NCBI RefSeq assembly: GCF_017812015.1
Contig: NZ_JADQTN010000001.1
Span: 1,776,501-1,840,500, forward strand
DNA length: 64,000 nucleotides
Reading direction: 5' to 3'
DNA from: Pontixanthobacter sp. CEM42
GTDB taxonomy: Bacteria > Pseudomonadota > Alphaproteobacteria > Sphingomonadales > Sphingomonadaceae
Positions 34,257 through 44,291 of the stretch are shown piece after piece. Within the stretch, counting starts at the first letter, position 1, and the number at the start of each line of letters is the position of its first letter. The notes beneath the pieces were generated by a model that was not told the origin of the DNA, searched no databases, and saw only the letters and a list, made by a program, of their open reading frames with translations. The position numbers and the translations under genes were made by a program.

Positions 34257-35345
34257 TCACATTATCTCGTCTTCATCGAATAGCGGATCATCAATTGCGG
34301 CTTCTTCGATCTTGTTCAACCGGTCATCAGCGGTCCCGGGGCGGCTGACGCGGGCGATATGCATCAGGGCGTCACCCTGATTGACCACTGGCATCACGCT
34401 GCGGCCAATGATCAAACCAGATAGAGGCGATAGAACCTCGATTTCGACATCACCGAACGGATCCGAAATGGCACCCACCTGCTCGCCCTCCTCAACCATA
34501 TCTCCGGTTTTGCGCATCGCCCTAAAGATACCGCCTTCCTCAGCGCGAACCCAGCGGCTTCCGTCACTGCGGACCGATGCTGCCGCAGCAGCAGGCTGCT
34601 TACGGCATCCCATATCCAGATGTTCCATCACGCGAAGGATGCCGCGCACACCAATCCGGATGGCAAACTCGTCAAACCGCAAGGCTTCACCAGACTCCAT
34701 AAGCAGCATAGTGCAGCCATTATTATCGGCGGTCTGGCGCAATGATCCGTCGCGCAATGGCGACGTGACGATTGCGGGCGCACCGAACACATCGGCGAGC
34801 TCTGAGGCTTTCTCATTACCGGGGCTGTACCGGATTTGCGGCAGGTTTTCCCGGTTCATACCGGCAGAATGGAGATCGATCCCAAAATCGCTGCGCGCGA
34901 TTATTTCGGTCGTGAAAACATGCGCGAGTTGGGCTGCCAATGACCCTCGTGCGGAGCCTGGAAACACACGGTTCAAATCACGGCGATCGGGTAAATACCG
35001 GCTTTGGGCGATGAATCCGAATGCGTTGACCACCGGAACACAGAGCAACGTGCCGCGCAGGCGCTTTATTGATAGGTTCTTGAGCAATCTGCGGATCATT
35101 TCGACGCCAATAATTTCGTCGCCGTGGATCGCTGCGCTCACAAACAGGGTCGGCCCCGGTTTGGCACCATGTAGCACGCGAACTGGCATAGTTACCTCAG
35201 TATGCGTCGACAGCCTGCTAATCGGCAAATTCACCGTTGCGGATGTGCCTGCTGCAATGCTGGTCCCGCCTAGCTCGAACGGCGTGCGGGTTTCCCTTTT
35301 TGAGCTACCCTTTGCCACGCGTTTTGGTCTTTCCAGGCTTCGCAT
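34257..35345 (-). CDS. Succinylglutamate desuccinylase/aspartoacylase family zinc hydrolase
   Basis: 362 residues. Zinc carboxypeptidase fold with the first ligands in [10 protein letters not shown] and the later His in [10 protein letters not shown], plus the [10 protein letters not shown] substrate motif. A C-terminal biotinyl/lipoyl-like segment ([20 protein letters not shown]) follows. Directly downstream of rimK, overlapping it by 41 bases. In this setting it may trim or remodel glutamylated ribosomal protein S6 or free acyl-amino acids; that is inference from position. Confidence 0.85.
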   Translation of the reverse strand: MRSLERPKRVAKGSSKRETRTPFELGGTSIAAGTSATVNLPISRLSTHTEVTMPVRVLHGAKPGPTLFVSAAIHGDEIIGVEMIRRLLKNLSIKRLRGTLLCVPVVNAFGFIAQSRYLPDRRDLNRVFPGSARGSLAAQLAHVFTTEIIARSDFGIDLHSAGMNRENLPQIRYSPGNEKASELADVFGAPAIVTSPLRDGSLRQTADNNGCTMLLMESGEALRFDEFAIRIGVRGILRVMEHLDMGCRKQPAAAAASVRSDGSRWVRAEEGGIFRAMRKTGDMVEEGEQVGAISDPFGDVEIEVLSPLSGLIIGRSVMPVVNQGDALMHIARVSRPGTADDRLNKIEEAAIDDPLFDEDEIM

Positions 35346-36210
35346 TATTCTCGATAAACTCGATAATCATTCCGGCGATATCCTTTCCGGTCGCGTTCTC
35401 GATTCCCTCGAGACCCGGCGAGGAGTTCACCTCCATAATCACCGGCCCATGATTGCTACGTAGCAGGTCTACTCCACACACGTTGAGACCCATGGCTTTT
35501 GCTGCACGTACTGCGGTTGAGCGCTCTTCAGGGGTAATTTTGATCAGTTGAGCGCTGCCACCACGGTGCAGGTTCGAACGGAATTCACCCTCTGCGCCCT
35601 GTCGTTTCATGGCCGCAACGACTTTGCCACCAACAACCAGACAGCGGATGTCCGATCCGCCAGCCTCTTTGATGAATTCCTGTACCATGATCGCGATGTT
35701 TGCACCACGAAATGCCTCGATAATCGAAGCCCCGCCCTTGAGCGTTTCGGCCAGCACCACACCGATTCCCTGTGTACCTTCGAGGAGTTTGATCACCACC
35801 GGCGGGCCATTGACGGCCTTGATGATTGCCTCCGCTTGCTTGGGATCATTGGCATATGCAGTCAGCGGCAATCCGAGACCATATTTCGCCATGATCTGGG
35901 TCGAGCGCAGCTTGTCCCTGCTCCGTCCGATGGCCACACTTTCATTCAACGACCAAACGCCGCCCATCTCAAACTGACGCAGAACCGCCAGACCATAGGC
36001 TGTGATCGACGCACCAATACGAGGAATGACCGCTTCATAACCTTTCAGCGTTTCACCCTTATAGGTAACCGTCGGACGATGGCTGGCGATCTCAACCGTG
36101 CAACGCGTCGTGTTGAGAATGTCGAGCGTATGGCCGCGCTTCTCAGCAGCCTCGACCAACCGCCTATGCGAATAGAGGTTTGGATTACGGGCCAGCATCG
36201 CAAGTTTCAT
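35305..36210 (-). CDS. rimK: RimK, ribosomal protein S6 glutamate ligase
   Basis: 301 residues, ATP-grasp enzyme that adds glutamates to the C-terminus of ribosomal protein S6. The N-terminus [22 protein letters not shown], the [19 protein letters not shown] block, [16 protein letters not shown] and the C-terminal [21 protein letters not shown] loop are canonical. The start overlaps the rimB stop (TAATG). Confidence 0.94.
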   Translation of the reverse strand: MKLAMLARNPNLYSHRRLVEAAEKRGHTLDILNTTRCTVEIASHRPTVTYKGETLKGYEAVIPRIGASITAYGLAVLRQFEMGGVWSLNESVAIGRSRDKLRSTQIMAKYGLGLPLTAYANDPKQAEAIIKAVNGPPVVIKLLEGTQGIGVVLAETLKGGASIIEAFRGANIAIMVQEFIKEAGGSDIRCLVVGGKVVAAMKRQGAEGEFRSNLHRGGSAQLIKITPEERSTAVRAAKAMGLNVCGVDLLRSNHGPVIMEVNSSPGLEGIENATGKDIAGMIIEFIENNAKPGKTKTRGKG

Positions 36211-36725
36211 TATGAGTCTCCTGATGCCCCATCGGCCGAGTGAACGAGCGGCTCGGCATCGCGTGTGCCATGAATAAAGGATTGTCCCGGGTGGATTTCA
36301 TACCGGCTACGCATCGCGCTGCGTCCAACTAGAATTGGATAGCGCATCGAGCCACGATTGGTGAGCGTAAAGTTCACCGCACGCGACAATCCGCCAAGCG
36401 ATAGACGGGTGCGCACGACCCAGCGGTCTTCTCTGGTGCCGTTTGAACTGGTTACTTTTCGCAGACCGCTCACGGGCAAATCGCGGTGAACTTTCTCAGG
36501 CTTCTCGCCCGGATTGTGCCGAATTCGGAACGACACGCGGACCATCTGTTCGCAATCGGCACCCTTGAACGGCTTGATGCTATCGACATGCAATGCGCTT
36601 GTACGCGCGCCGGTGTCGATCTTTGACGGAATATGTTCGAGGCCGAGATCCGGCAAATCGACATATTCACGCCAGCCGATTGAGATTTTGGGCTTGGTAG
36701 GAATGCGAAATGCTCCTTCAGCCAT
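36210..36725 (-). CDS. rimB: RimB-like retropepsin-fold protease
   Basis: 171 residues. The aspartyl motif [17 protein letters not shown] near residues 32-48, followed by [20 protein letters not shown] and [18 protein letters not shown], fits the RimB/ATP-dependent zinc protease family that acts with RimK on S6 tails. Coupled to rimK. First gene of the S6-modification cassette, transcribed in the same direction as pnp but separated from it by a terminator. Confidence 0.9.
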   Translation of the reverse strand: MAEGAFRIPTKPKISIGWREYVDLPDLGLEHIPSKIDTGARTSALHVDSIKPFKGADCEQMVRVSFRIRHNPGEKPEKVHRDLPVSGLRKVTSSNGTREDRWVVRTRLSLGGLSRAVNFTLTNRGSMRYPILVGRSAMRSRYEIHPGQSFIHGTRDAEPLVHSADGASGDS

Positions 36726-36756
36726 ATCATACCCGCGCCAGCTTCAGTGAGCAAAG

Positions 36757-36789
36757 AAAAAGGGCCGCGAGAATTGCTTCTCGCGGCCC
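36757..36789 (-). terminator. Terminator of the truB-rpsO-pnp operon
   Basis: Perfect 12-bp stem GGGCCGCGAGAA / TTCTCGCGGCCC with a TTGC loop (36762-36789). On the minus strand it is followed by TTTTTC. It starts 23 bases after the pnp stop. Confidence 0.9.
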
Positions 36790-36812
36790 CTCTTATCTGA
36801 TTGAAGTGACGA

Positions 36813-39104
36813 TTAGTCCTTCAGGAAGTCCGGCACGTGGGCTTCGCCACCGCCGTTACCACCTTTGTCGCCGCCACCGCCGCCGCGTGGGCCACGATCA
36901 CCACCGCGACCACGGCCACCGCCGCCGCCACGTGGGCGACGATCGCCGCCACCGCGTGGTTTGTTTTCGCGTGGTGGGCGAGTGTCTTCCAGCTCTTCGC
37001 CGGTTTCTTGGTCAACAACGCGCATCGACAGACGGACTTTGCCGCGCTGGTCGATCTCGAGAACCTTGACCTTTACTTCCTGACCTTCGCTGACAACGTC
37101 GCTTGGTTTTTCAACGCGCTCGTTCTTCATTTCGGACACGTGGACGAGACCGTCCTTGCCGCCCATGAAGTTCACGAATGCACCGAAGTCCACGATGTTG
37201 ACGACCTTGCCGTTGTAGATTTTGCCGACTTCGGCTTCTTCCACAATGCCTTCGATCCAAGCCCGTGCGGCTGCGATCTGGTCGTGATCGGAAGACGAGA
37301 TCTTGATCGTGCCTTCATCGTCGATGTCGACCTTGGCGCCAGTTTCCGCAACGATTTCACGGATAACTTTACCGCCGGTACCGATGATGTCGCGGATCTT
37401 CGATTTGTCGATCTGCATCGTTTCGATACGGGGAGCGTGCTTGGACACTTCGCCGCGCGAGGCACCCAGTGCATCGCTCATCTTGCCAAGGATATGCGTA
37501 CGGCCGGCTTTCGCCTGCTCGAGCGCCTTGGTCATGATTTCCTGCGTAATGCCGGCAACCTTGATGTCCATCTGAAGGCTAGTGATGCCTTCTTCCGAAC
37601 CGGCTACCTTGAAGTCCATGTCGCCGAGGTGATCTTCATCACCCAGAATGTCAGACAGAACCGCAAATTCTTCACCTTCAAGGATCAGACCCATCGCGAT
37701 ACCCGAAACAGGGCGCGCCAGTGGAACGCCTGCATCCATCATCGACAATGCACCGCCGCAAACTGTGGCCATCGAAGACGAGCCGTTGGACTCGGTGATG
37801 TCGGACAGAACACGGATTGTGTACGGGAAGTCTTCAACCGTTGGCAGAACCGGACGGAGCGCGCGGAATGCGAGCTTACCGTGGCCTGTTTCGCGGCGGC
37901 TGGTAAAGCCGAAGCGGCCCACTTCGCCGACCGAATATGGCGGGAAGTTATAGTGCAGCATGAAGTTGGTGAAGGTCAGACCTTCAAGACCATCAATCAT
38001 TTGCTCAGCGTCTTTGGTGCCCAGCGTAGTCGTACAGATCGCCTGCGTTTCGCCGCGGGTGAACAGCGCCGAACCGTGGGTACGGGGCAGAAGACCGACC
38101 ATAGCTTCGATCGGGCGAACTTCGTCGAGCTTACGCCCGTCGATGCGCGTACCGTCTTTGATGATCGCGCCGCGAACGATGTCGCTTTCCAGCTTCTTCA
38201 CCAGTTTCAGGCGGCCCATATATTCAGCCGGATCGCTTTCGGCGAGATCAGCATAGTGATCGCGGGCCTTTTCACGGGCAGCGTTCACGGCATCCTGACG
38301 GGCCGATTTGTCGGTGAGCTTGTAAGCTGCTGCGATATCGTCACCGATAACGCCGCGGAGTTCTTCGAGAGCGGCTGATTTGTCTTCAACCTTGTCGAGT
38401 TCCCATGGCTCTTTCGCTGCTTGCTCAGCGAGATCGATGATCGCGCCAATAACTTTCCGGCTTTCTTCGTGAGCGAACATCACCGCGCCGAGCATCTGCT
38501 CTTCGGTCAGTTCTTTCGCTTCGGATTCAACCATCATCACTGCGTCTTGTGTCGCAGCAACGACCAGGTCGAGATTGCCATCTTCACCCAGAGCGTCAGC
38601 GACGGTCGGGTTGAGGATGTATTCGCCATCATTGTTGAAGCCGACGCGCGCTGCGCCGATTGGGCCCATGAAGGGCAGACCACTGATAGTCAGAGCAGCA
38701 GATGCTGCGATCATTGCAACGATATCCGGCTCTGTTTCGCCGTCATAAGACATGACCTGACAGATCACATTGATTTCGTTGTAGAAACCTTCTGGGAACA
38801 GCGGACGACACGGACGGTCGATCAAGCGGCTGGTCAGTGTTTCTTTTTCAGTCGCACGGCCTTCACGCTTGAAGAAGCCGCCCGGAATACGGCCAGCAGC
38901 CGAGAATTTTTCCTGATAGTGGACAGTCAGCGGGAAGAAGTCTTGGCCTTCCTTGACTGACTTTGCGGCGGTCACGGCGCACAGCACCACGGTTTCGCCA
39001 TAAGTGGCCAGAACAGCGCCGTCTGCTTGACGGGCAATCTGACCGGTTTCGAGAGTGAGGGTTTTTCCGCCCCATTCAATCGATACGGTTTTCTTGTCGA
39101 ACAT
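36813..39104 (-). CDS. pnp: Polyribonucleotide nucleotidyltransferase (PNPase)
   Basis: 763 residues, full length. Two RNase PH domains ([20 protein letters not shown] at the start; [20 protein letters not shown] in the second), a helical linker, a KH domain ([20 protein letters not shown]) and an S1 domain ([20 protein letters not shown]). An unusual Gly/Arg-rich tail from about residue 715 ([19 protein letters not shown]) ends VPDFLKD. It phosphorolytically degrades RNA and is part of the degradosome. Long antisense frames within it are shadows. Confidence 0.97.
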   Translation of the reverse strand: MFDKKTVSIEWGGKTLTLETGQIARQADGAVLATYGETVVLCAVTAAKSVKEGQDFFPLTVHYQEKFSAAGRIPGGFFKREGRATEKETLTSRLIDRPCRPLFPEGFYNEINVICQVMSYDGETEPDIVAMIAASAALTISGLPFMGPIGAARVGFNNDGEYILNPTVADALGEDGNLDLVVAATQDAVMMVESEAKELTEEQMLGAVMFAHEESRKVIGAIIDLAEQAAKEPWELDKVEDKSAALEELRGVIGDDIAAAYKLTDKSARQDAVNAAREKARDHYADLAESDPAEYMGRLKLVKKLESDIVRGAIIKDGTRIDGRKLDEVRPIEAMVGLLPRTHGSALFTRGETQAICTTTLGTKDAEQMIDGLEGLTFTNFMLHYNFPPYSVGEVGRFGFTSRRETGHGKLAFRALRPVLPTVEDFPYTIRVLSDITESNGSSSMATVCGGALSMMDAGVPLARPVSGIAMGLILEGEEFAVLSDILGDEDHLGDMDFKVAGSEEGITSLQMDIKVAGITQEIMTKALEQAKAGRTHILGKMSDALGASRGEVSKHAPRIETMQIDKSKIRDIIGTGGKVIREIVAETGAKVDIDDEGTIKISSSDHDQIAAARAWIEGIVEEAEVGKIYNGKVVNIVDFGAFVNFMGGKDGLVHVSEMKNERVEKPSDVVSEGQEVKVKVLEIDQRGKVRLSMRVVDQETGEELEDTRPPRENKPRGGGDRRPRGGGGGRGRGGDRGPRGGGGGDKGGNGGGEAHVPDFLKD

Positions 39105-39242
39105 GTATTTTCCTTATGATCCCACGTGGCCACATTGCTGCGCGGGGCCTTCTGTTTTCCGGGAGAACCGGCCCGGGCCGGTGTGGAGCATCTTTGGCTC
39201 CGGTGGCCCCTGCGCCGAATTGCGTCGGGTGCCAGATAGTGA

Positions 39243-39265
39243 AACGGCTCCCGATGGGAGCCGTT
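39243..39265 (-). terminator. Hairpin in the rpsO-pnp intergenic region
   Basis: Perfect 10-bp stem AACGGCTCCC / GGGAGCCGTT with a 3-base loop, ten bases after the rpsO stop. There is no clear T-run on the minus strand, so it is a weak terminator or an RNA-processing stem. A second palindrome, CCGGCCCGGGCCGG at 39168-39181, lies closer to pnp. In E. coli this region carries the rpsO terminator and the RNase III site of pnp autoregulation. Confidence 0.5.
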
Positions 39266-39274
39266 CCGAAACTC

Positions 39275-39544
39275 TTATTTACGCAGACCCAGCTTCTGGA
39301 TCAGCTCGTTATAGCGCGCTACGTCGATCTTCTTGAGATAGGCGAGCAAGCTACGACGCTTATTCACCATTGTCAGCAGGCCGCGACGGGAATGGTTATC
39401 CTTGTGGTTGGCCTTGAAGTGGTCGGTCAGGTTGCGAATGCGGGTCGTCAAAATAGCAACCTGTACTTCTGGCGAACCTGTGTCGCCGTCAGCTGTTGCA
39501 TATTCCTTGATTACGTCCTGCTTTTCTTTCGCACTGATAGTCAT
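39275..39544 (-). CDS. rpsO: 30S ribosomal protein S15
   Basis: 89 residues with the standard sequence landmarks: [39 protein letters not shown] and a C-terminal [12 protein letters not shown]. It binds 16S rRNA early in small-subunit assembly. Lies six bases after truB and ahead of pnp, the conserved order. Confidence 0.98.
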   Translation of the reverse strand: MTISAKEKQDVIKEYATADGDTGSPEVQVAILTTRIRNLTDHFKANHKDNHSRRGLLTMVNKRRSLLAYLKKIDVARYNELIQKLGLRK

Positions 39545-39550
39545 AGTCTT

Positions 39551-40567
39551 TTACTCCGCGACATCGTGAAGGTTAAAACCCCTAACGACCTTGGTCGTCC
39601 CGCCTACAAGCTCCACCAATGCGACCGGGATATTCCGGTGCATGGCACAATAGAGCCCGTCTGCTTGGGGCTGCCCGGTTAAGACGCGGCCCTGGCGGAC
39701 CGCTGCTGCCTGTTCGGACGTGAGATCAAGAGCCGGGATGTCGTCCAGCCCTGCCTCCAAAGGCAGTATTACGTCTTCAAGTGGCGCGCCCTTACCGATT
39801 TCATTCAATTTGTCTAGCGAAATCGCCTGATTTTCGAGGAAGGGCCCCGCCTTTGTCCGCCTAAGAGAGGTAACATGCCCAACCGTTCCAAGCGCCCGCG
39901 CAATATCGCGTGCAAGAGAGCGGATATAGGTGCCCTTGCTAACATAGGCTGTGAGGGTGATCGCATCAGCCAATTCGAGCGGTTCATGGCCGATTTCCGG
40001 ATCAGGCCGCGTCGCTGTGGTCGCGAAGGTCGAATAGGGCATATCATCACCCGAAAAGCCCGAGCCGGATGTCAGCGAATAGATCGTCACACGCCGCGTC
40101 TTGAGCTCAACCTCTTCGCCAGCACGCGCCAGATCATAGGCCCGCTTGCCATCGACCTTGAGCGCCGAATATTTGGGCGGCACCTGATCGATCTCGCCAG
40201 TGAAATGTTCGAGTATCGCGGTAATGGCCGCCATTGGTGGGCGTTGATTGCTGGTTTGAACAACCTCCCCTTCGCTATCCAGAGTGCTGGTTTCTTCACC
40301 AAACTGGATGGTGAACTCGTATATCTTGCTGGCATCGAGCATCCGCCCTGCCAGCTTAGTCGCTTCGCCCAGCGCAATCGGCAGAACACCTTCCGCCAGA
40401 GGATCGAGCGTCCCACCATGTCCGACCTTGGTCTTGGCAAAGCCAGCCTCGCGCAAATTGCGCTTTACCGCCGCAACAGCCTGCGTCGAGCCAAGCCCAT
40501 GAGGCTTATCCAGCAATATCCAGCCGTTGGGAGCCGAAAATTTAGGGGGTAGTTTCGTGTCTGTCAT
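39551..40567 (-). CDS. truB: tRNA pseudouridine(55) synthase TruB
   Basis: 338 residues. Catalytic Asp in VGHGGTLDPLAEGVLPI near residue 57; other motifs are GWILLDKPHGLGST at the start and PPKYSALKVDGKRAYDLAR. Makes pseudouridine 55 in tRNA T loops. The protein carries an additional C-terminal segment like other alphaproteobacterial TruBs. The usual upstream neighbour rbfA is 9.6 kb away; the stretch between holds a galactoside gene cluster. Confidence 0.95.
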   Translation of the reverse strand: MTDTKLPPKFSAPNGWILLDKPHGLGSTQAVAAVKRNLREAGFAKTKVGHGGTLDPLAEGVLPIALGEATKLAGRMLDASKIYEFTIQFGEETSTLDSEGEVVQTSNQRPPMAAITAILEHFTGEIDQVPPKYSALKVDGKRAYDLARAGEEVELKTRRVTIYSLTSGSGFSGDDMPYSTFATTATRPDPEIGHEPLELADAITLTAYVSKGTYIRSLARDIARALGTVGHVTSLRRTKAGPFLENQAISLDKLNEIGKGAPLEDVILPLEAGLDDIPALDLTSEQAAAVRQGRVLTGQPQADGLYCAMHRNIPVALVELVGGTTKVVRGFNLHDVAE

Positions 40568-40598
40568 GCCGCTCCGCTAGGCGGGAACTGTGATCGGC

Positions 40599-42041
40599 TC
40601 AAGCAGCATCACCTCTGCCAATTGCAAGTTCGGCAGTTTGGCCGAAGATCAGCTTGTTCATCACCAGCGATGTCAGAACCGACAATACCAGCGTGAAGAA
40701 CATGCCGTGGATGTAATGCAGCGGCTGCCAGATCATGCTGAAATACGCATAGAATGCGACGCCGGTCACAACCCCGATCATCGCCGCGCCCGCCTTCACA
40801 TTGCGGAAGGCAAGGCACACGATAAACGCCGACAGGATCGGCATAGACAGCAATCCGTAAAGCTCCTGCACTGTATTGATCAGGCTTTCCTGACTGGCGA
40901 AGAACGGCACCAGCACCAGCGCCAAGATCGACATGGCAATCGACACAATCGCGCTGAGTTTTACCACAGGCGGATCTTTGTCGACATAAGCCTCGTGAAT
41001 GTCGCAGACATACAGCGCAGCAGAGGCATTCAGGATCGAATTGAAGGTCGTGAGAACCGCTGCAGCAATACCCGCCGCAAATGCGCCCGAAAGCCAAACG
41101 GGCAGAACATCACCGACAATCCGTCCGTAGGCCGGGTCGCCGATGTCGCCGTACAGCTTGTAAGAAACAATACCCGGGATCACGACAATCGCCGGTACGA
41201 TCAGCAAGCGGATACCCGCTGCCGTCAACACACCTTTTTGCGCTTCCTTGATATTGGGAGCAGCCATCGCGCGCTGGGTAATCGTCTGGTTGGTCGACCA
41301 GTAAAATGTCTGGATGAAGATCATGCCCGTAAGCAAAGTATGCCACGGAATAGGCGAGTCATTGTCACCTACTAACGTCAGCCGTTCCGCCGGAATGCCC
41401 GACAGATCGAAGTCGATCGCTTGCAGCGCCAGATAAACTACCAGCAGCGCAAGGCCGAGGATCAAGACACCCGAATAGGTGTCCGACACCGCAACCGCTC
41501 TTAGCCCACCGAAAATCGCATAACACGCGCCGACGGTCGCCAAGATGATCGAGGTAATCATCAAGTTCTGCAGCCCTGTATCCATACCGGTCATCGAGAG
41601 CAGGAACAGCGAACCGCCATAGAGAATAGCGGGCAGGAAAATGAACAGATTGCCGAACAGGAACAACACCGAAATCAACGCCCGGATATGCTTGTCACCA
41701 TACTTCTTCTGGAGCAGTTCGGTCGTCGTGGTACAGTTGTTCTTGTAGTAAACCGGTAGGAACACGAAACACAGGATCAGCAAACCAGCAACGGCAGCAA
41801 ACTCCCACCACGCAAGCAGCGCCATCTGGTTGCCATTCATCCCGATCAGCTGATCGGTCGAGAGGTTCGTCAGCGTGATCGAACCGGCCACAAAATACCA
41901 AGCCAAACCGCCATTCGCGAGAAAGTAGTCCTTCTCGTCAGCCGCTTCGCCTTTGCCTTTACCTCGGCAATGCAGATACGTCGCCAGCGCGATCAGAGCA
42001 GAGATTGCGACGAAAACCGCAATTTGGACCGGACTATTCAT
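40599..42041 (-). CDS. Sodium/solute symporter (SSS family), probably sugar
   Basis: 480 residues with about 13 membrane helices. SSS landmarks include DEKDYFLANGGLAWYFVAGS, LSTDQLIGMNGNQMAL, QTFYWSTNQTITQRAMAA and TTFNSILNASAALYVCDI, closest to the SGLT-type sugar branch. It is divergent from the alpha-galactosidase gene, which suggests it imports galactose or the galactoside that operon degrades. The substrate is inferred only from position. Confidence 0.87.
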   Translation of the reverse strand: MNSPVQIAVFVAISALIALATYLHCRGKGKGEAADEKDYFLANGGLAWYFVAGSITLTNLSTDQLIGMNGNQMALLAWWEFAAVAGLLILCFVFLPVYYKNNCTTTTELLQKKYGDKHIRALISVLFLFGNLFIFLPAILYGGSLFLLSMTGMDTGLQNLMITSIILATVGACYAIFGGLRAVAVSDTYSGVLILGLALLVVYLALQAIDFDLSGIPAERLTLVGDNDSPIPWHTLLTGMIFIQTFYWSTNQTITQRAMAAPNIKEAQKGVLTAAGIRLLIVPAIVVIPGIVSYKLYGDIGDPAYGRIVGDVLPVWLSGAFAAGIAAAVLTTFNSILNASAALYVCDIHEAYVDKDPPVVKLSAIVSIAMSILALVLVPFFASQESLINTVQELYGLLSMPILSAFIVCLAFRNVKAGAAMIGVVTGVAFYAYFSMIWQPLHYIHGMFFTLVLSVLTSLVMNKLIFGQTAELAIGRGDAA

Positions 42042-42110
42042 GAATTCTCATCCCTCTCGATAGCCTGCTCTGTGACAGGTCTAGCCGCCACGCCTAGCCC
42101 GCTTTCCCGG

Positions 42111-42130
42111 TCAATACCAACCAATACCAT
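42111..42130. promoter_or_regulatory. Tandem CAATACCA repeat in the symporter/alpha-galactosidase divergent region
   Basis: Two copies of CAATACCA (42112-42119 and 42122-42129) lie exactly 10 bp apart, one helical turn. The opposite strand reads TGGTATTG twice. This is a plausible binding site for a regulator of the two divergent units. No regulator gene is visible nearby. Confidence 0.35.
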
Positions 42131-42152
42131 TGTTTCTATTTGCGCGGCTCAC

Positions 42153-44291
42153 ATGATCTGCCAGAGATGCTGTGTGGCTGACTTTACTATCCTCCGCGGC
42201 AAGGACACGCTGGTTGTGCTCTGCACTGCCAAGGGCGGGCGGCCACGGATCGTCTATGCAGGGCCGGATATCCCCGGAGCCACACCGGAGGAACTGGCAA
42301 TACTCCAGAGCGGCCAGCATATCCCCGGTGGCCCTGAGCAGCCTATCCCGCCGTCACTGCTCAATCCGCTGGGCACAGGATGGCCGGGCGCTGCAGGCCT
42401 GATCGCGCATCGCGATGGCAAGGATTGGGCGATTGATCTGCGTGTCGAAAACGTGCGCCAGTCCGACGAGAGTGACGCGGAAATTGTCTGCGTCGATGCT
42501 TTGAGCGTACTGCAGTCCACGCACAATTTCGCGCTCTGTCCCCGCACTGGCGTTTTCACCGCATCGACCAAGATCGTCGGCAGCAGCGACAAGCCGGTCA
42601 ACATTGATTGGTGTGCCGCTCTCTGCCTGCCGATGGATGACAGATTGAACCGGCTCCGCAGCGTCAGCGGCAAATGGGCGAGCGAATTTCAGATCGAAAA
42701 CATTGAGCGCTTTCGCGGATCTTATCTGCGCGAAAACAAAGCAGGCCGCACAAGCCATTCCGACTTTCCCGGATTGTTTGCCGGAACCGGTACAACCGAT
42801 GAAGCAACCGGACTGGCGTTCGGTTGTCACCTTGGCTGGTCAGGCAACAGCCGCATGCGCATTGATACAGAGCAAGATGGCACAACCATTCTGCAGGCTG
42901 GCGAACTGCTCCTGCCCGGGGAGGTTTCTGACAGATACACCACACCACAGCTGGTCGCCTGCTGGTCCAATGATGGATACGGCGACGTCTCGCGGCGGCT
43001 TCACGCGTTTGTGAAGAATTCGATAGTCAGCGAACGCTCAAAACCGCGCCCCGTCCACTACAACACATGGGAAGCGGTCTATTTCGATCACGATGAAGCT
43101 CGCCTGATTGATTTGGCCGAACAAGCCGCAGAAGTAGGCGCAGAGCGCTTCGTGCTGGACGATGGCTGGTTCGGAGGACGGCGCAGCGACAAGGCTGGTC
43201 TCGGCGATTGGTGGGTCTCGCCCGATATCTACCCCAATGGCCTGCAATCAATCGTCAATCGCGTCCGCGAGCTGGGAATGGAATTCGGGCTGTGGTTCGA
43301 GCCTGAAATGGTCAATCCTGATAGCGATCTTTACCGCGCGCATCCTGACTGGGTGCTGGGAGTCGAGGGCGTCGAGGCGATCCCGTCGCGGCATCAGCTA
43401 ACGCTCGATCTGACTAAGCCCGAGGTCACCGACTATCTGTTCGAGAAGATCAGCGCACTGATTACCGAATACCAGATCGACTACATCAAATGGGACATGA
43501 ACCGCGATACGCAGCATCCCGTCAGCGACGGGCGCGCCGTGATGCACAAGCAGACTGAAGCGCTATATGCTCTGCTCGACCGCTACCGCACGGCACACCC
43601 CACCTTGGAAATCGAAAGCTGCTCTTCAGGCGGTGCTCGTGCCGATTACGAAATTCTCAGACGGACCGACCGCATCTGGACGTCGGACAATAATGACGCA
43701 CGCCACCGCCACCAAATCATGCGCGGCGCCAGCCATTTCTTCCCGCTGAGCGTGCTTGGCAATCATGTTGGTCCCAAGCGTTGCCATATCACCGGCCGGA
43801 TGTTCTCGATGGAGTTTCGCGCGGCTAGTGCGATCTTTGGCCATATGGGAATGGAGCTGGATCTGGCAGACGAGACCGCCAAGGATCGCGCCACCCTTGC
43901 GGCAGCAATTAGGCTTCACAAACAACACCGCGAACTGATCCATGGTGGCGAATTCTACCGGCTCGCAACTCCCGACTATCTGGCCGCCATGGGCTGCGTT
44001 GCGCGCGAGAAAGATGAAGCATTGTTTAGCTGTGCGTTGCTCGATATCCATCCGGCTACGAAACCGGATCGCCTCCGCTTCGATGGGCTCAACCCCGCGA
44101 AGCAATATCGTATCAAGCTGCTCTGGCCGCAAAGTAACCCGTCGCGCTCTGATCCATCCATCATTGACGCCGCCGCGCTTATGGAGAATGGAAGCCTCTT
44201 CGCAGGTGCAGCATTGATGGAACACGGCATCCAGTTGGCATTGGTCCATCCCGACACTTGCCTGATTTATCATTTGAAGGCCGAGAATTGA
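42153..44291 (+). CDS. GH36 family alpha-galactosidase
   Basis: 712 residues from ATG 42153 (GTG 42174 is an alternative; neither has a strong ribosome site). The GH36 core is clear: VHYNTWEAVYFDHDE, RFVLDDGWFGGRR, GLWFEPEMVNPDSDLYR, the nucleophile Asp in YIKWDMNRD, and the acid/base region SCSSGGARADYE-IWTSDNNDARHR. No signal peptide, so cytoplasmic; substrate must be imported. Stop overlaps the glpD TTG start. It hydrolyses terminal alpha-galactosides; raffinose-type or galactosyl-glycerol substrates are both possible. Confidence 0.9.
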   Translation: MICQRCCVADFTILRGKDTLVVLCTAKGGRPRIVYAGPDIPGATPEELAILQSGQHIPGGPEQPIPPSLLNPLGTGWPGAAGLIAHRDGKDWAIDLRVENVRQSDESDAEIVCVDALSVLQSTHNFALCPRTGVFTASTKIVGSSDKPVNIDWCAALCLPMDDRLNRLRSVSGKWASEFQIENIERFRGSYLRENKAGRTSHSDFPGLFAGTGTTDEATGLAFGCHLGWSGNSRMRIDTEQDGTTILQAGELLLPGEVSDRYTTPQLVACWSNDGYGDVSRRLHAFVKNSIVSERSKPRPVHYNTWEAVYFDHDEARLIDLAEQAAEVGAERFVLDDGWFGGRRSDKAGLGDWWVSPDIYPNGLQSIVNRVRELGMEFGLWFEPEMVNPDSDLYRAHPDWVLGVEGVEAIPSRHQLTLDLTKPEVTDYLFEKISALITEYQIDYIKWDMNRDTQHPVSDGRAVMHKQTEALYALLDRYRTAHPTLEIESCSSGGARADYEILRRTDRIWTSDNNDARHRHQIMRGASHFFPLSVLGNHVGPKRCHITGRMFSMEFRAASAIFGHMGMELDLADETAKDRATLAAAIRLHKQHRELIHGGEFYRLATPDYLAAMGCVAREKDEALFSCALLDIHPATKPDRLRFDGLNPAKQYRIKLLWPQSNPSRSDPSIIDAAALMENGSLFAGAALMEHGIQLALVHPDTCLIYHLKAEN

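Noticed and set aside
34381-35463. 360-residue plus-strand frame opposite the aspartoacylase gene
   Set aside because: Complement of a strong, conserved gene.
36837-38378. 513-residue open frame on the plus strand opposite pnp
   Set aside because: It is the complement of a highly conserved gene; composition reflects pnp codon bias and no domain is recognisable.
39168-39181. GC-rich palindrome as pnp terminator
   Set aside because: No T-run; sits in the pnp leader where folded RNA is expected for autoregulation.
42153-44291. Secreted alpha-galactosidase
   Set aside because: No signal peptide at any plausible start; enzyme is likely cytoplasmic.
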